Shown one piece after another: positions 17,995 through 26,919 of a stretch of DNA of 64,000 nucleotides. Origin of the DNA: Bacteroidales bacterium. Its GTDB lineage: Bacteria > Bacteroidota > Bacteroidia > Bacteroidales > UBA932. Made by a program: the position numbers and the translations under genes. A model generated the notes under the pieces. The model was not told the origin of the DNA, made no database searches, and worked only from the letters and a program-made list of their open reading frames with translations. The stretch's first letter is position 1, and each line of letters opens with the position of its first letter. The stretch is from assembly GCA_017400135.1 (NCBI GenBank), contig JAFPVJ010000020.1, positions 33,729-97,728 of the forward strand, read 5' to 3'.

Positions 17995-19599
17995 CTAGAG
18001 CTGGGGACCAGCGGCGACCAAAGCCAGGCCGGCGGCGTTGCTCTCGTACTTCTTGAAGTTCTTGATGAAGCGGCCGGCGAGGTCCTTGGCCTTCTCCTCC
18101 CACTGGGCCGGATCCGCATAGGTGTCGCGAGGATCCAAAATGCCCGTATCGACGCCCTTCAAGACGGTCGGGACGGTGAAGTTGAAGTAAGGGATCTGCT
18201 TGGTCGGGGCCTCGTCGATCGAGTGGTCAAGGATCGCGTCGATGATGCCGCGGGTGTCGCGGATCGAGATGCGCTTGCCCGTGCCGTTCCAGCCGGTGTT
18301 GACGAGGTACGCCTTGGCGCCGCTCTGCTCCATGCGCTTCACGAGCTCCTCGGCATACTTGGTCGGATGCAACTCCAGGAAGGCCTGGCCGAAGCAGGCG
18401 CTGAAGGTCGGGGTGGGCTCGGTGATGCCGCGCTCGGTGCCCGCGAGTTTCGCGGTGAAGCCGGACAGGAAGTAGTACTTGGTCTGCTCGGGGGTCAGGA
18501 TGGAGACCGGAGGCAGGACGCCGAAAGCGTCGGCGCTCAGGAAGATGACCTGCTTGGCGGCGGGACCCGCGCTGAGGGGACGGACGATGTTCTTGATGTG
18601 GTAGATCGGGTAGCTCACGCGCGTGTTTTCGGTCACGCTCTTGTCGTTGAAGTCGATCACGCCGTTCTCGTCCACGGTGACGTTCTCGAGGAGGGCGTCG
18701 CGTCGGATGGCGTTGTAGATGTCGGGTTCGGACTCCTTGTCGAGCTTGATGACCTTCGCATAGCAGCCGCCTTCGAAGTTGAAGACACCGTGGTCGTCCC
18801 AGCCGTGCTCGTCGTCACCGATGAGCTTGCGCTTGGGGTCGGTGGAAAGGGTGGTCTTGCCGGTGCCGCTAAGGCCGAAGAAGATGGCGGTGTTCTCGCC
18901 GTCCATGTCAGTGTTGGCGGAGCAGTGCATGGCCGCGATGCCCTTCAGGGGGAGGAAGTAGTTCATCATAGAGAACATGCCCTTCTTCATCTCACCGCCG
19001 TACCAGGTGTTGAGGATGACCTGCTCCTTGCTCGTCACGTTGAAGGCGACGCAGGTGTCGGAACGGAGACCGAGCTCCTTGTAGTTGGAGACCTTGGCCT
19101 TGGAAGCGCAGAAGACGACGAAGTCGGGCTCCTGGTCGAACTCCTTCTCGTTCTTCGGACGGATGAACATGTTGGTGACGAAGTGGGCCTGCCAGGCGAC
19201 CTCCATGATGAAGCGGACCTTCATCCGGGTGTCTTCGTTGGTGCCGCAGAAACCGTCGACGACGTAAAGCTTCTTGCCGCAGAGCTGGTCGATGGCCATC
19301 TTTTTCACTTCCGCCCAGACCGCCTCGGACATCGCGTGGTTGTCGTTGTGATACTCCTCGGAATCCCACCAGACGGTGTCCTTGGAGTTCTCGTCCATCA
19401 CGATGTACTTGTCTTTAGGGGAACGGCCGGTATAAATGCCGGTCATGACATTGAGGGCGCCGAGCTCGGTCTCCTGGGCTTTCTCGAAGCCTTCGAGACC
19501 GGGACGGGTCTCTTCGTTGAAGAGGACCTCGTAGGTCGGGTTGTACACAATTTCGGCTACGTTCTTGATGCCGTACTTGGACAGATCGATGTTGTACAT
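17995..19599 (-). CDS. pckA: Phosphoenolpyruvate carboxykinase (ATP)
   Basis: 534 aa, the usual length. It catalyses oxaloacetate + ATP = phosphoenolpyruvate + CO2 + ADP. In gut Bacteroidales it generally works in the carboxylating direction to feed succinate formation. Motifs: substrate-site TGRSPKDKY near residue 58, the P-loop GLSGTGKT at 242-249, and the following metal-binding [11 protein letters not shown] start at 19597-19599. It stands alone with its own promoter (19653-19683) and terminator. Confidence 0.97.
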   Translation of the reverse strand: MYNIDLSKYGIKNVAEIVYNPTYEVLFNEETRPGLEGFEKAQETELGALNVMTGIYTGRSPKDKYIVMDENSKDTVWWDSEEYHNDNHAMSEAVWAEVKKMAIDQLCGKKLYVVDGFCGTNEDTRMKVRFIMEVAWQAHFVTNMFIRPKNEKEFDQEPDFVVFCASKAKVSNYKELGLRSDTCVAFNVTSKEQVILNTWYGGEMKKGMFSMMNYFLPLKGIAAMHCSANTDMDGENTAIFFGLSGTGKTTLSTDPKRKLIGDDEHGWDDHGVFNFEGGCYAKVIKLDKESEPDIYNAIRRDALLENVTVDENGVIDFNDKSVTENTRVSYPIYHIKNIVRPLSAGPAAKQVIFLSADAFGVLPPVSILTPEQTKYYFLSGFTAKLAGTERGITEPTPTFSACFGQAFLELHPTKYAEELVKRMEQSGAKAYLVNTGWNGTGKRISIRDTRGIIDAILDHSIDEAPTKQIPYFNFTVPTVLKGVDTGILDPRDTYADPAQWEEKAKDLAGRFIKNFKKYESNAAGLALVAAGPQL

Positions 19600-19652
19600 A
19601 CTGAATTATTGAGTTTTGTTAACTTACTTTCAAGGCCTTTCGGCAAATCGCA

Positions 19653-19683
19653 CAAATGTACGGATTTATTCTGTGAAAGACAA
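19653..19683 (-). promoter_or_regulatory. Promoter of pckA
   Basis: Minus strand shows TACATTTG (19660-19653), a perfect TAnnTTTG -7 element, with a TTG (19683-19681) 20 nt upstream in the -33 position, preceded by further Ts. The leader to the pckA ATG at 19599 would be about 45 nt. This is the best-formed promoter in the window. Confidence 0.75.
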
Positions 19684-19695
19684 CAAAAATCGAGC

Positions 19696-20886
19696 CTATC
19701 CTTCGCCTTCTTCGCGCAGGATTTCGCGGCAGAGCAGCCCCGCCTTGACGAGCATCCGGGGAATGTGGAAAGGACCCTTGAAAAGGTTGCCCTTGGCCGG
19801 CTGGGCCACGGTCCCGTCGCGGTGCAGGTAGCCGTACCATTCGCCGTATTCCGGGTCGCGGAAATGCTCCCGCATCCAGGCGTCCGCCTCGAGCCAGATG
19901 TCCAGATATTTCTCGTCTCCCGTAACACGGTAGGCGTAGAGCGCGGCGATGACGGTCTCGCACTGCGGCCACCAGAATTTCATGTCCTGGGAATAGTCCT
20001 GGCAGGGGAAACCCTTGCAGTCGCGGAAGTTGATGATGCCGCCGAACTCCTTGTCCCAGCCCCATTTGAACTGCCAGTCGAAAATTTTCGCACCCAGTTT
20101 TTTCAGCCGGTCGTCTCCGTAGACCTGGCCGGCTTCCATCACGAACCAGGCGGTCTCGATGCCGTGGCCCGGATTGATCGTACGGCCCTCGCAGGTATCG
20201 ATGAGGCTCCCGTCCGGGGCGACGCTCTCCAGGATGCATTCGTATTCGGGATGCATCAGGTAGGTCTCGATCTCGTGGATGGATTCCGCAATTTGGACGT
20301 CCAGTGCGGGATCGGCGGAGACCTGCTTCAGGACCAGTGCCACGTTGATCAGGATCATCGTGATCGAATGGCTCTTTCCGGGCACGTAGCTTTTGGGCGG
20401 GAGGAATCCGGGCGTGGAAAGCATCCGGCGGATGTCGTGGAACATCGCGAGCGCCTTGTCCACGTAGACGGGGTCTCCGGCCGCCTTGGCATATTCGGCC
20501 ATCGCGATGGCGGCGAAGGTCTCGGAGAAAACATAACGGCGCTTGCGCACGGGGCGTCCGTCCTCCGTGACGGAGAAGAACAGATGCCCGTCGGCGTCGA
20601 TGCAGTGCGCTTCGATGAAGTCGATGCAGGACTTGGACGCGGAGAGCCACTCCGGCTCGGGTCGGACGTGATTGTAGGCGAAGGCGGCCGTGTAGCCGAA
20701 ACGGCCCTGGAACCAGACCGACTTGGTCGGGTCCATCAGGGTTCCGTCACGGTCCAGGCAGGTATAGACACCGCCGTGGACGCGGTCCAGTCCGTATTTC
20801 AGCCAGAAGGGGAGGATGTTTTCCGTCAGTTCACGCTCGTACCAGGCGGCTTGCGCCATCAGGAGGGTTCGGTATTCGGGACTCAT
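19696..20886 (-). CDS. AGE-family epimerase (N-acylglucosamine / aldose 2-epimerase)
   Basis: 396 aa from the ATG at 20884-20886 (MSPEYRTLLM); the frame continues to a TTG 12 codons upstream but without conserved sequence. The (alpha/alpha)6-barrel family is recognised from the N-terminal WYERELTENILPFWLK and KSVWFQGRFGYTAAF motifs, the catalytic-site INPGHGIETAWF (His241) and FWWPQCETV. AGE-superfamily enzymes invert C2 of N-acetylglucosamine/mannosamine, of glucose/mannose, or of reducing-end glucose in oligosaccharides. The sequence does not let me choose. No signal peptide, so cytoplasmic. It stands divergent from recQ. Confidence 0.88.
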   Translation of the reverse strand: MSPEYRTLLMAQAAWYERELTENILPFWLKYGLDRVHGGVYTCLDRDGTLMDPTKSVWFQGRFGYTAAFAYNHVRPEPEWLSASKSCIDFIEAHCIDADGHLFFSVTEDGRPVRKRRYVFSETFAAIAMAEYAKAAGDPVYVDKALAMFHDIRRMLSTPGFLPPKSYVPGKSHSITMILINVALVLKQVSADPALDVQIAESIHEIETYLMHPEYECILESVAPDGSLIDTCEGRTINPGHGIETAWFVMEAGQVYGDDRLKKLGAKIFDWQFKWGWDKEFGGIINFRDCKGFPCQDYSQDMKFWWPQCETVIAALYAYRVTGDEKYLDIWLEADAWMREHFRDPEYGEWYGYLHRDGTVAQPAKGNLFKGPFHIPRMLVKAGLLCREILREEGEG

Positions 20887-20915
20887 GGTTCTTTTGTTCG
20901 AAGTCGGGTACGAAT

Positions 20916-20938
20916 ATAGCAAATTCTTGCTATTTTTG
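20916..20938. promoter_or_regulatory. Inverted repeat overlapping a -7 element in the epimerase/recQ divergent region
   Basis: ATAGCAA at 20916-20922 and TTGCTAT at 20927-20933 form a perfect 7-bp inverted repeat with a 4-nt spacer. The right arm runs into TATTTTTG (20931-20938), a match to TAnnTTTG for transcription of recQ. The recQ ATG at 20943 is so close that the transcript would be nearly leaderless, or translation would use the next ATG at 20958. Confidence 0.4.
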
Positions 20939-20942
20939 TCTC

Positions 20943-22844
20943 ATGACGGACAGAACTATGACGCCGCGGGAAGTGTTGGAGAAATATTGGGGCTACGAGT
21001 CGTTCCGCCCCTTGCAGGAGGAGATCATCCAGGCCGCGCTGGAGGGTCGGGACGTCCTGGCCCTGCTGCCGACCGGCGGCGGCAAGTCCGTCTGTTTCCA
21101 GGTCCCGGTTCTGATGAAGGAAGGACTGGCGCTGGTCGTCACGCCCCTCATCGCCCTGATGAAGGACCAGGTGCAGAATCTGACCGACCGCGGCATCCGA
21201 GCCCTTGCCATCCACGCGGGGATGGGTCGCCACGAGGTGGACCTGACGCTCAACAACGCCGCCTACGGCGACTTCAAGTTCCTCTATGTCTCTCCGGAAC
21301 GGCTCAACACGCGCCTGTTCCGCTCCTATCTGGACGTGCTGCCCATCAGCACCATCGTCGTGGACGAGGCGCACTGCATCTCGCAGTGGGGCTATGACTT
21401 CCGTCCGGATTACCTGCGCATCGGTGAGCTGCGCAAGCTGGTGGACGTGCCCGTGATCGCCCTGACCGCGACGGCGACGCCGCGGGTGGCCGAGGATATC
21501 ATGGACAAGCTCGGATTCCGCGAACCGCTGCTGCTGAAGACGGGTTTCGAGCGCCCCAACCTCAGCTACATCGTGCGCATGGCCGAGGACAAGCTGGGCC
21601 AGCTGCTCAATATCTGCCGAAGCGTTCCGGGGGCGGGCATCATCTACATGCGTCATCGGGCGCGCTGCGAGGAGATCGCCTCCTTCCTGAAAGCGGAGGG
21701 CGTCGGCGCCTCTTACTACCATGCCGGTCTGTCCACTCCGGCCCGGGCCGAACGCCAGGCGCAGTGGAAGAGCGGGGAGATTCCGGTCATGGTGTGTACC
21801 AACGCCTTCGGCATGGGCATCGACAAGGGTGACGTGCGTTTCGTGGTCCATCTGGACCTGCCGGAGAGCATCGAGGCCTATTTCCAGGAAGCGGGCCGCG
21901 CGGGTCGCGACGGTCTCCGTTCCTACGCCGTGCTGCTCTGGAATGACGCTGACGTGCGGCGCCTGCGCCAGATTGAGAAGACTTCTTTCCCGCCCCTGGA
22001 ATTCATCGAGGACATCTACCAGAAGCTGCACCAGTTCTACCAGGTCCCCTACGAGACCGGCATCGGACGGCAGCTGAAGTTTGACCTGGAGGAATTCTGC
22101 CGCCATTTCGGTCTCCAGCGCCCGCCCGTCCACTATGCACTTAAATACCTGGAGCGCACGGACCACCTGAGCTTCTCCGAGGACGTGGACATCGATACGA
22201 AGGTCAAGATCACCGTGGACCGCAACGCCCTCTACGACATCGACCTGCCGGAGAAAGGGATGGCGGAGGTCCTGGAACTGCTGATGCGCTCCTATCCCGG
22301 CATCTTCTCCTTTGCCCTGGGCGTGGATGAGAAGTGGTTCTCCGGCAAGTTGGGCATCTCCGTGCCCGCCCTGCGCCAGCTGCTCTACAAGCTTTCTCTA
22401 GAGCACGTGATCAACTACATCCCCGCCGACCGCTCCAGCGTGATCCAGCTCCACCACGACCGCATCCGCCCCGGCAACCTGGCGCTTTCCCCGCAGACAT
22501 ACGAAATGCTTCACGACACCTGGCTGGATCGCGCCGAAGCCGTCATCAACTATGCCGGGGAAGAGGATACCTGCCGTTCCCGTTTCCTCGTCTCTTATTT
22601 CGGCCAGGAAGAAACTACCGACTGCGGTACCTGCGATGTCTGCCGCGCCGGCCGGAACCGTCCCGCCACCGAATCCGTCGAAAAAGCCCTCCGCGCCTTT
22701 GTGGACGCGAAGGGCGGTCGATACTCGCAGGAGGAACTCAATGCTTTTCTGGCCGATCCCTCCAACGGTCTTACACGTTCAGCTCTCGAAATCCTCCGCC
22801 GCCTCATCGACGACGGTATCGTCCCCGGGCCTCAATTGCCGTAG
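20943..22844 (+). CDS. recQ: ATP-dependent DNA helicase RecQ
   Basis: 633 aa. Superfamily 2 helicase with Walker A LLPTGGGKSV (about 41-50), DEAH box in VVDEAHCISQWGYDFRPDY, SAT-like ALTATATPRV, and the arginine-finger motif QEAGRAGRDG. The RecQ zinc-binding cysteines follow (Cys543, then DCGTCDVC around 560-566), then a winged-helix-like C-terminal region. No clear complete HRDC domain is visible; the last 60 residues resemble only a remnant. Role: DNA unwinding in recombination and repair. Met6 (20958) is an alternative start. The 3' end overlaps the convergent acyltransferase gene by 66 nt. Confidence 0.95.
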   Translation: MTDRTMTPREVLEKYWGYESFRPLQEEIIQAALEGRDVLALLPTGGGKSVCFQVPVLMKEGLALVVTPLIALMKDQVQNLTDRGIRALAIHAGMGRHEVDLTLNNAAYGDFKFLYVSPERLNTRLFRSYLDVLPISTIVVDEAHCISQWGYDFRPDYLRIGELRKLVDVPVIALTATATPRVAEDIMDKLGFREPLLLKTGFERPNLSYIVRMAEDKLGQLLNICRSVPGAGIIYMRHRARCEEIASFLKAEGVGASYYHAGLSTPARAERQAQWKSGEIPVMVCTNAFGMGIDKGDVRFVVHLDLPESIEAYFQEAGRAGRDGLRSYAVLLWNDADVRRLRQIEKTSFPPLEFIEDIYQKLHQFYQVPYETGIGRQLKFDLEEFCRHFGLQRPPVHYALKYLERTDHLSFSEDVDIDTKVKITVDRNALYDIDLPEKGMAEVLELLMRSYPGIFSFALGVDEKWFSGKLGISVPALRQLLYKLSLEHVINYIPADRSSVIQLHHDRIRPGNLALSPQTYEMLHDTWLDRAEAVINYAGEEDTCRSRFLVSYFGQEETTDCGTCDVCRAGRNRPATESVEKALRAFVDAKGGRYSQEELNAFLADPSNGLTRSALEILRRLIDDGIVPGPQLP

Positions 22845-24050
22845 GGCGGCGGCCAGACGCGCATAAGTATCTTTCAGTTTCTTGTGCCCGAAAAGCAGTC
22901 GGATGTCGGAAAGCAGGATGCGGCCTTCGTTGATTCCGGTGTAGAAGAACTTGAAGGACAGGATCGCCATGATGAAAGCGATGAAGGCCTTCTTGAAAGG
23001 CAGGCAGAGGAAAAAGACCAGCGCCCAGAGGATAACCATCAGCGGCGTGCCGGCGAGCTTGACGCCGAAACGCGCGGTGCGAGCGAAGGCCTTGTCTTTC
23101 AAGCCCTTGACGATATGCTCGGCCGTAATCCAGAGGGGAGCGCTCACGACGGCGCTGAAGATCCAGAAGGGCAGGAAAAGCAGGCTGAGGATCAACTTGA
23201 CAATCAGCGAGAACACGGGCTTATCCTGTGCGAAGGACCAGCTTGACAGTTTGGCGGCCTTGCGCTGCCGCTCGAAGGCGGCGGCCTCTTGGACCAGACT
23301 CTCATCCGCGGCCATGGCGGCTTCCTGGGAAGCCATTTTGGTCAGCGCCCAGCGGCCTTCATAGCTTTCGTCGTCCGGCAGGTAAGTGATCAGGCCGGCG
23401 ATGCGCTCCTTCAGGATGCCCAGCAGCCCGCGGTGGATTTCCGCTTCGCCGGCATCCGCATGCGCCGCGACATACTCCGTCACGTTGATGGGCTTGCCAT
23501 AGCGGATCTTGAGCGAGGTCTGCAGGCGGTAGTAGTCTTCGTATTCGAGTCCCATCGGGACGATATAGACCGGCTTAGAGCCGCCGAAACGCTCGTTGGC
23601 CAGCAGGGCGGTGCGGGTGATGCCTTTCTTGAGGGGAAGCAGGGAATGCATGGGCCGGTGCGTGCCTTCGGCGAACATGGCATAGCGCATGCCGTGGTCC
23701 AGGCATTCGATGACTTCTTCCATCGTCTCCCGGTTGTGCAGTACCTCCTGGAGACCGTCCCGCACGCGAGGGATGGGCAGGATGCGCAGGAAACGCAGGA
23801 ACTTGTTGAGGATGGGCTTGCGGAACACGTCCGCCCGCGCGCCGAAGAGCGTCGCGTCCTTCCGGTCCTGCAGGACGACGAGCGCATCCATCAGGGTGTT
23901 GCAGTGGTTGGGAGCCATCAGGACCGCCCCGTCGGTCGGTACGTTTTCCCAGCCCTCGGATTCAATGTCGCTGAACAGGCTGCGGACCGTCGCGTCGCAC
24001 CAGTTCTTCAGTACGTAGTACCGCCAGTCATTTTCGTAAGTTTTTTTCAT
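22779..24050 (-). CDS. 1-acylglycerol-3-phosphate acyltransferase-like membrane protein
   Basis: 423 aa. PlsC-type acyltransferase fold: active-site His49 and Asp55 in MAPNHCNTLMDAL (a spacing of five residues instead of the usual four, which I believe is common in Bacteroidetes homologues), then FAEGTHRPMHSLLPLKKG as the substrate motif and VPMGLEYEDYY. A second region (about 290-390) holds hydrophobic membrane segments. It likely transfers acyl chains in phospholipid synthesis at the inner membrane. It starts 1 nt after the stop of the transporter gene. Its last 22 codons overlap recQ on the opposite strand. Confidence 0.82.
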   Translation of the reverse strand: MKKTYENDWRYYVLKNWCDATVRSLFSDIESEGWENVPTDGAVLMAPNHCNTLMDALVVLQDRKDATLFGARADVFRKPILNKFLRFLRILPIPRVRDGLQEVLHNRETMEEVIECLDHGMRYAMFAEGTHRPMHSLLPLKKGITRTALLANERFGGSKPVYIVPMGLEYEDYYRLQTSLKIRYGKPINVTEYVAAHADAGEAEIHRGLLGILKERIAGLITYLPDDESYEGRWALTKMASQEAAMAADESLVQEAAAFERQRKAAKLSSWSFAQDKPVFSLIVKLILSLLFLPFWIFSAVVSAPLWITAEHIVKGLKDKAFARTARFGVKLAGTPLMVILWALVFFLCLPFKKAFIAFIMAILSFKFFYTGINEGRILLSDIRLLFGHKKLKDTYARLAAALRQLRPGDDTVVDEAAEDFES

Positions 24051-24051
24051 G

Positions 24052-25005
24052 TTATCCGGTAATGCGTTTTTCGTGGAGGTTGAAAATCGTGGAGACCGTC
24101 AGCCCCGAAATGATGTGCCAGATGCCCCACCAGGCCGTAATCACCAGCATGCCGCCGTGGGGCGGGAAGCCGGCGAAGAGGGAGGTCCCGAGCAGCAGCA
24201 CGAGGCCGAGGCCGGAATTCTGGATGCCGGTCTCGATGGTCAGGGTCCTGCGGTCGCGGAAGGGAACCTTGAAGATCGATCCTACGCCGAAACCGATGCA
24301 CAGGGCCAGCAGGTTGTGGAGGAACACCACGATGAAGATGTACTTGATGCACTTCAGGAAGGCGTCGATGTTGCCGGCGAAAGAGAGGATGACCATCGCG
24401 ATGAAAAAGATGATGGAAACCCACTGGAAGGGCTTTTTCAGCTTTGCGGCGAAGTTTGGCAGCAGGCGGGCGGTCAGGATGCCCAGCGTGAGCGGGAGCC
24501 CCAGCAGGATGAAGATCGTCTTGAATACGTCCCACAGGGGGATGATCAAGGTCGGGACCTCGCCAGCCACCTTGGCGGTGTGGAGGTAGAGGTTGCCCCA
24601 GATATAGAAATTGGCCGGGGTCAGCAGGATGGCCAGGGCGGTGCTGATGGCTGTCAGGGATACGGACAGCTCGACATTTGCCTTGGAGAGCGAGGACATG
24701 AAGTTGGAAATGTTGCCTCCCGGACAGGAGGCGACCAGGATCATGCCCAGGCCCATCATGGGAGAGATCCAGTTGCCGATCAGGCAGGCCAGGCAGAACG
24801 TGAAAGCCGGCAGCAGGATGAGCTGGCAGCATATCCCCAGGATGACCGATTTGGGTTTCTTGAAGACCTCGATGAAGATGCCCGGCTTGATGCCGAGGGC
24901 CACGCCGAACATCACGAAGGCGAGGATGATATTGATCGTGTTCATTCCGCCCGCATTGAGGGTCACGTCGATCTGGTCGATATGGGCGGCGATTTCAGGA
25001 CTCAT
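24052..25005 (-). CDS. Bile acid:sodium symporter (BASS) family transporter
   Basis: 317 aa with about nine hydrophobic membrane segments. The family signatures are present: VASCPGGNISNFMSSL near residues 91-106, the crossover sodium-site region, and TIETGIQNSGLGLVLLLG near 250. Members carry bile acids or other organic anions, such as pantoate or keto acids, with sodium. The substrate cannot be deduced. It lies in a minus-strand run with the phosphodiesterase lipoprotein upstream (24 nt) and the acyltransferase downstream (1 nt). Confidence 0.9.
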   Translation of the reverse strand: MSPEIAAHIDQIDVTLNAGGMNTINIILAFVMFGVALGIKPGIFIEVFKKPKSVILGICCQLILLPAFTFCLACLIGNWISPMMGLGMILVASCPGGNISNFMSSLSKANVELSVSLTAISTALAILLTPANFYIWGNLYLHTAKVAGEVPTLIIPLWDVFKTIFILLGLPLTLGILTARLLPNFAAKLKKPFQWVSIIFFIAMVILSFAGNIDAFLKCIKYIFIVVFLHNLLALCIGFGVGSIFKVPFRDRRTLTIETGIQNSGLGLVLLLGTSLFAGFPPHGGMLVITAWWGIWHIISGLTVSTIFNLHEKRITG

Positions 25006-25029
25006 GGAATGAGGAAATAGGATGCTCTG

Positions 25030-25911
25030 TCATTCGAAAATCTGGGTCAGCGGACGGCCGAACCAGGGCTGCGGCTGCTCGAGGCCCAGGATCCAGGCCA
25101 TCGTGGAAGCGACATCATACTCCATGACACTCAGGTCGTCATAGCAGTATCCTTTCCGGACGCCTTTGCCGAAGAAAATGAGGGGCGTTTCCATCTCCAT
25201 CATCGTGCGACCGCCGTGTCCGTGGTCGATGCCGCCGTGGTCGGAGGTCAGGATGATGACGGACTTGTCCAGGATGCCGGCCTGGTCGATGGCGTTCACG
25301 ATTTCTTCCACCCAGGCGTCGAGTTCTTTCAATTTCTCATAATACTCGGGCGTGTCGTGGCCAAATTTGTGGCCGACGTGGTCCGGATCGTCATAGATAA
25401 AGGCCGCCAGACGCGGTTTCTTGGTCGCGATATAGGCTTTGGCAGCCTCGCAGAGCTGGTCCTGGGGGACGCGCTCATAGTGGTTGACAGACAGTGTGTC
25501 GATCAGGTACTTGATGCCGTCCCACTCGTACAGGCAGCCGATCTCAGCGTCTGGTTCCTTGTCCCGAAGTAGTTGGAAGACGGTCGGGAAAATGCCGTTC
25601 TTATAGGTCAGTCGCGGCTCGAGGTCGGGGGTCTTGGAGCAGCACTCATAGAATCCGTGCACTTCGGGACCCACGCCCATCCACATCGACGCCCAGTTGG
25701 CAGCGCTGTGGGAGGGGAGTACAGTGCGTTTCTTGAGCGTCCAGGCTCCTTCCTCCATCATCTTTTTCGTGAAGGTCATTTCGGATTTTTCGACGCTGTA
25801 GGAGCCCCATCCGTCCAGGCCGATAAAGAAAACGTGTTCGACGGCGGGTTTCCGGTTGCATCCGGCGAAACATAGCAGGCAGATGGCTCCTGCCAACAAA
25901 AGTTTTTTCAT
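25030..25911 (-). CDS. Alkaline phosphatase/nucleotide pyrophosphatase-superfamily lipoprotein
   Basis: 293 aa with a lipoprotein signal (LLCFAGC, Cys18). Residues of the two-zinc alkaline phosphatase superfamily can be seen: Asp33 (FIGLDGWG), a nucleophile Ser in LPSHSAANWASM (67 or 69), Asp177 and His181 (DDPDHVGH), Asp224-His225 (TSDHGG) and His232 (GHGG). This is the pattern of type I phosphodiesterase/pyrophosphatase enzymes that act on phosphodiesters outside the cytoplasm. Substrate unknown. It is first or second in a four-gene minus-strand run. Confidence 0.87.
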   Translation of the reverse strand: MKKLLLAGAICLLCFAGCNRKPAVEHVFFIGLDGWGSYSVEKSEMTFTKKMMEEGAWTLKKRTVLPSHSAANWASMWMGVGPEVHGFYECCSKTPDLEPRLTYKNGIFPTVFQLLRDKEPDAEIGCLYEWDGIKYLIDTLSVNHYERVPQDQLCEAAKAYIATKKPRLAAFIYDDPDHVGHKFGHDTPEYYEKLKELDAWVEEIVNAIDQAGILDKSVIILTSDHGGIDHGHGGRTMMEMETPLIFFGKGVRKGYCYDDLSVMEYDVASTMAWILGLEQPQPWFGRPLTQIFE

Positions 25912-25983
25912 ATCCGTGTTGTTAACTGTGGTGCAAATATTCTTCGCAAGTTACTACTTTTCCCTTGATTTCCCAACGACGCT

Positions 25984-26850
25984 TCATTCCGACTCCAGGA
26001 CTAGGCCGTCGTATGCCGGATGGACGTGGGGCGGCAGCATCGCCGCGAAATCCTCGTGGCAGGGCAGCAGGTGGGAGATGTGTGTGATATAGGACTCCTT
26101 CGCACCGATTCTCTCGAAGAGGTCCAGCGCTTCCTGGAGGGAAAAATGTGAGAAGTGAGGCTTGATCTTCACGCAGTTGAGGGTGACGAAGTCCAGTCCT
26201 TTCAACTTGTCGAACTCCGACTCTTCGATCTGGTTCATGTCGGTCAGGTAGGCGATCTTGCCGAAGCGGAAGCCCAGTACGGAAAGCATCTTCGTCTTGT
26301 GGTGCCAGCCCTGGATGGGAACGATTTCCACGGGTGGCAGGATCTCGGAGTCGGAGGGTGCTTCGTGGTGGTAGCCGAAGCCTGATTCCCAGACGAGGGT
26401 GGGCTCTCCGGCGTTGGAGTGGACGAGGAAAGGATCGCGTCCGATGCGGTGGACGTTCCATTCCGGGGAACCGGGGTATTTTTTCTCCGCGAAGGCATAG
26501 CTGTATTCGCGGCGCAGCGACTGCTCGACGTATTCCTGGCAATAAATGTTGACGGGTTTGGCTTCCAGCAGGTTGAAGGAACGGACGTCGTCCAGCCCGC
26601 CGGTGTGGTCCTTGTGGTTATGGGTCAGCAGGATGGCATCCAGGTGACGGACGCTCTCGCGCAGCATCTGATAGCGGAAATCCGGTCCGCAGTCCACCAG
26701 GATCGTAAGGCCGCCATATTCAACGAGAACGGAAGATCGAAGCCGTTTGTCGCGGGGATCGGCCGATCGGCACACGGGGCAGTCGCAGCCGATCATCGGC
26801 ACGCCTTGCGAAGTTCCCGTCCCCAAAAAAGTCAGTTTGGTTTTTTCCAT
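25984..26850 (-). CDS. MBL-fold metallo-hydrolase, PhnP-like phosphodiesterase
   Basis: 288 aa from the ATG at 26848-26850 (MEKTKLTFLGTGTSQGVP); a TTG 17 codons upstream falls in the promoter region. Metal-binding HxHxDH at 77-82 (THNHKDH), GWHH, YLTDMN and THISH follow the metallo-beta-lactamase order. The Cys motif GCDCPVC (22-27) is the extra zinc site of the PhnP/phosphoribosyl cyclic phosphodiesterase branch. A cytoplasmic cyclic-phosphodiesterase role is likely, but no phosphonate genes lie nearby. Confidence 0.88.
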   Translation of the reverse strand: MEKTKLTFLGTGTSQGVPMIGCDCPVCRSADPRDKRLRSSVLVEYGGLTILVDCGPDFRYQMLRESVRHLDAILLTHNHKDHTGGLDDVRSFNLLEAKPVNIYCQEYVEQSLRREYSYAFAEKKYPGSPEWNVHRIGRDPFLVHSNAGEPTLVWESGFGYHHEAPSDSEILPPVEIVPIQGWHHKTKMLSVLGFRFGKIAYLTDMNQIEESEFDKLKGLDFVTLNCVKIKPHFSHFSLQEALDLFERIGAKESYITHISHLLPCHEDFAAMLPPHVHPAYDGLVLESE

Positions 26851-26860
26851 AATCCGCTCG

Positions 26861-26868
26861 CAAAAATA
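26861..26868 (-). promoter_or_regulatory. -7 element for the MBL hydrolase gene
   Basis: Minus strand reads TATTTTTG, matching TAnnTTTG. The start codon at 26850 is only about 10 nt downstream, so the message would be close to leaderless. No matching -33 is seen. Confidence 0.45.
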
Positions 26869-26881
26869 ATAAATATTATTG

Positions 26882-26889
26882 TATCTTTG
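26882..26889 (+). promoter_or_regulatory. -7 element for the plus-strand phosphatase/GH106/GH28 unit
   Basis: TATCTTTG matches TAnnTTTG and lies 31 nt before the ATG at 26920. It is back to back with the minus-strand element at 26861-26868 across an AT-rich stretch (aataataaatattattg). No clear -33 match is visible. Confidence 0.5.
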
Positions 26890-26919
26890 TTTGCTATCCA
26901 ACGACTGTCACCCTCAGAT

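Noticed and set aside
18223-20919. 898-codon open frame on the plus strand opposite pckA and the epimerase
   Set aside because: It is antisense to two well-supported genes, has low-complexity Val/Asp/Gly-rich sequence and no recognisable domain. Such frames arise from the high-GC codon pattern of the real genes.
26419-26919. Upstream extension of the first histidine phosphatase frame
   Set aside because: It overlaps the MBL hydrolase on the other strand and the promoter elements; the ATG at 26920 starts a clear signal peptide.
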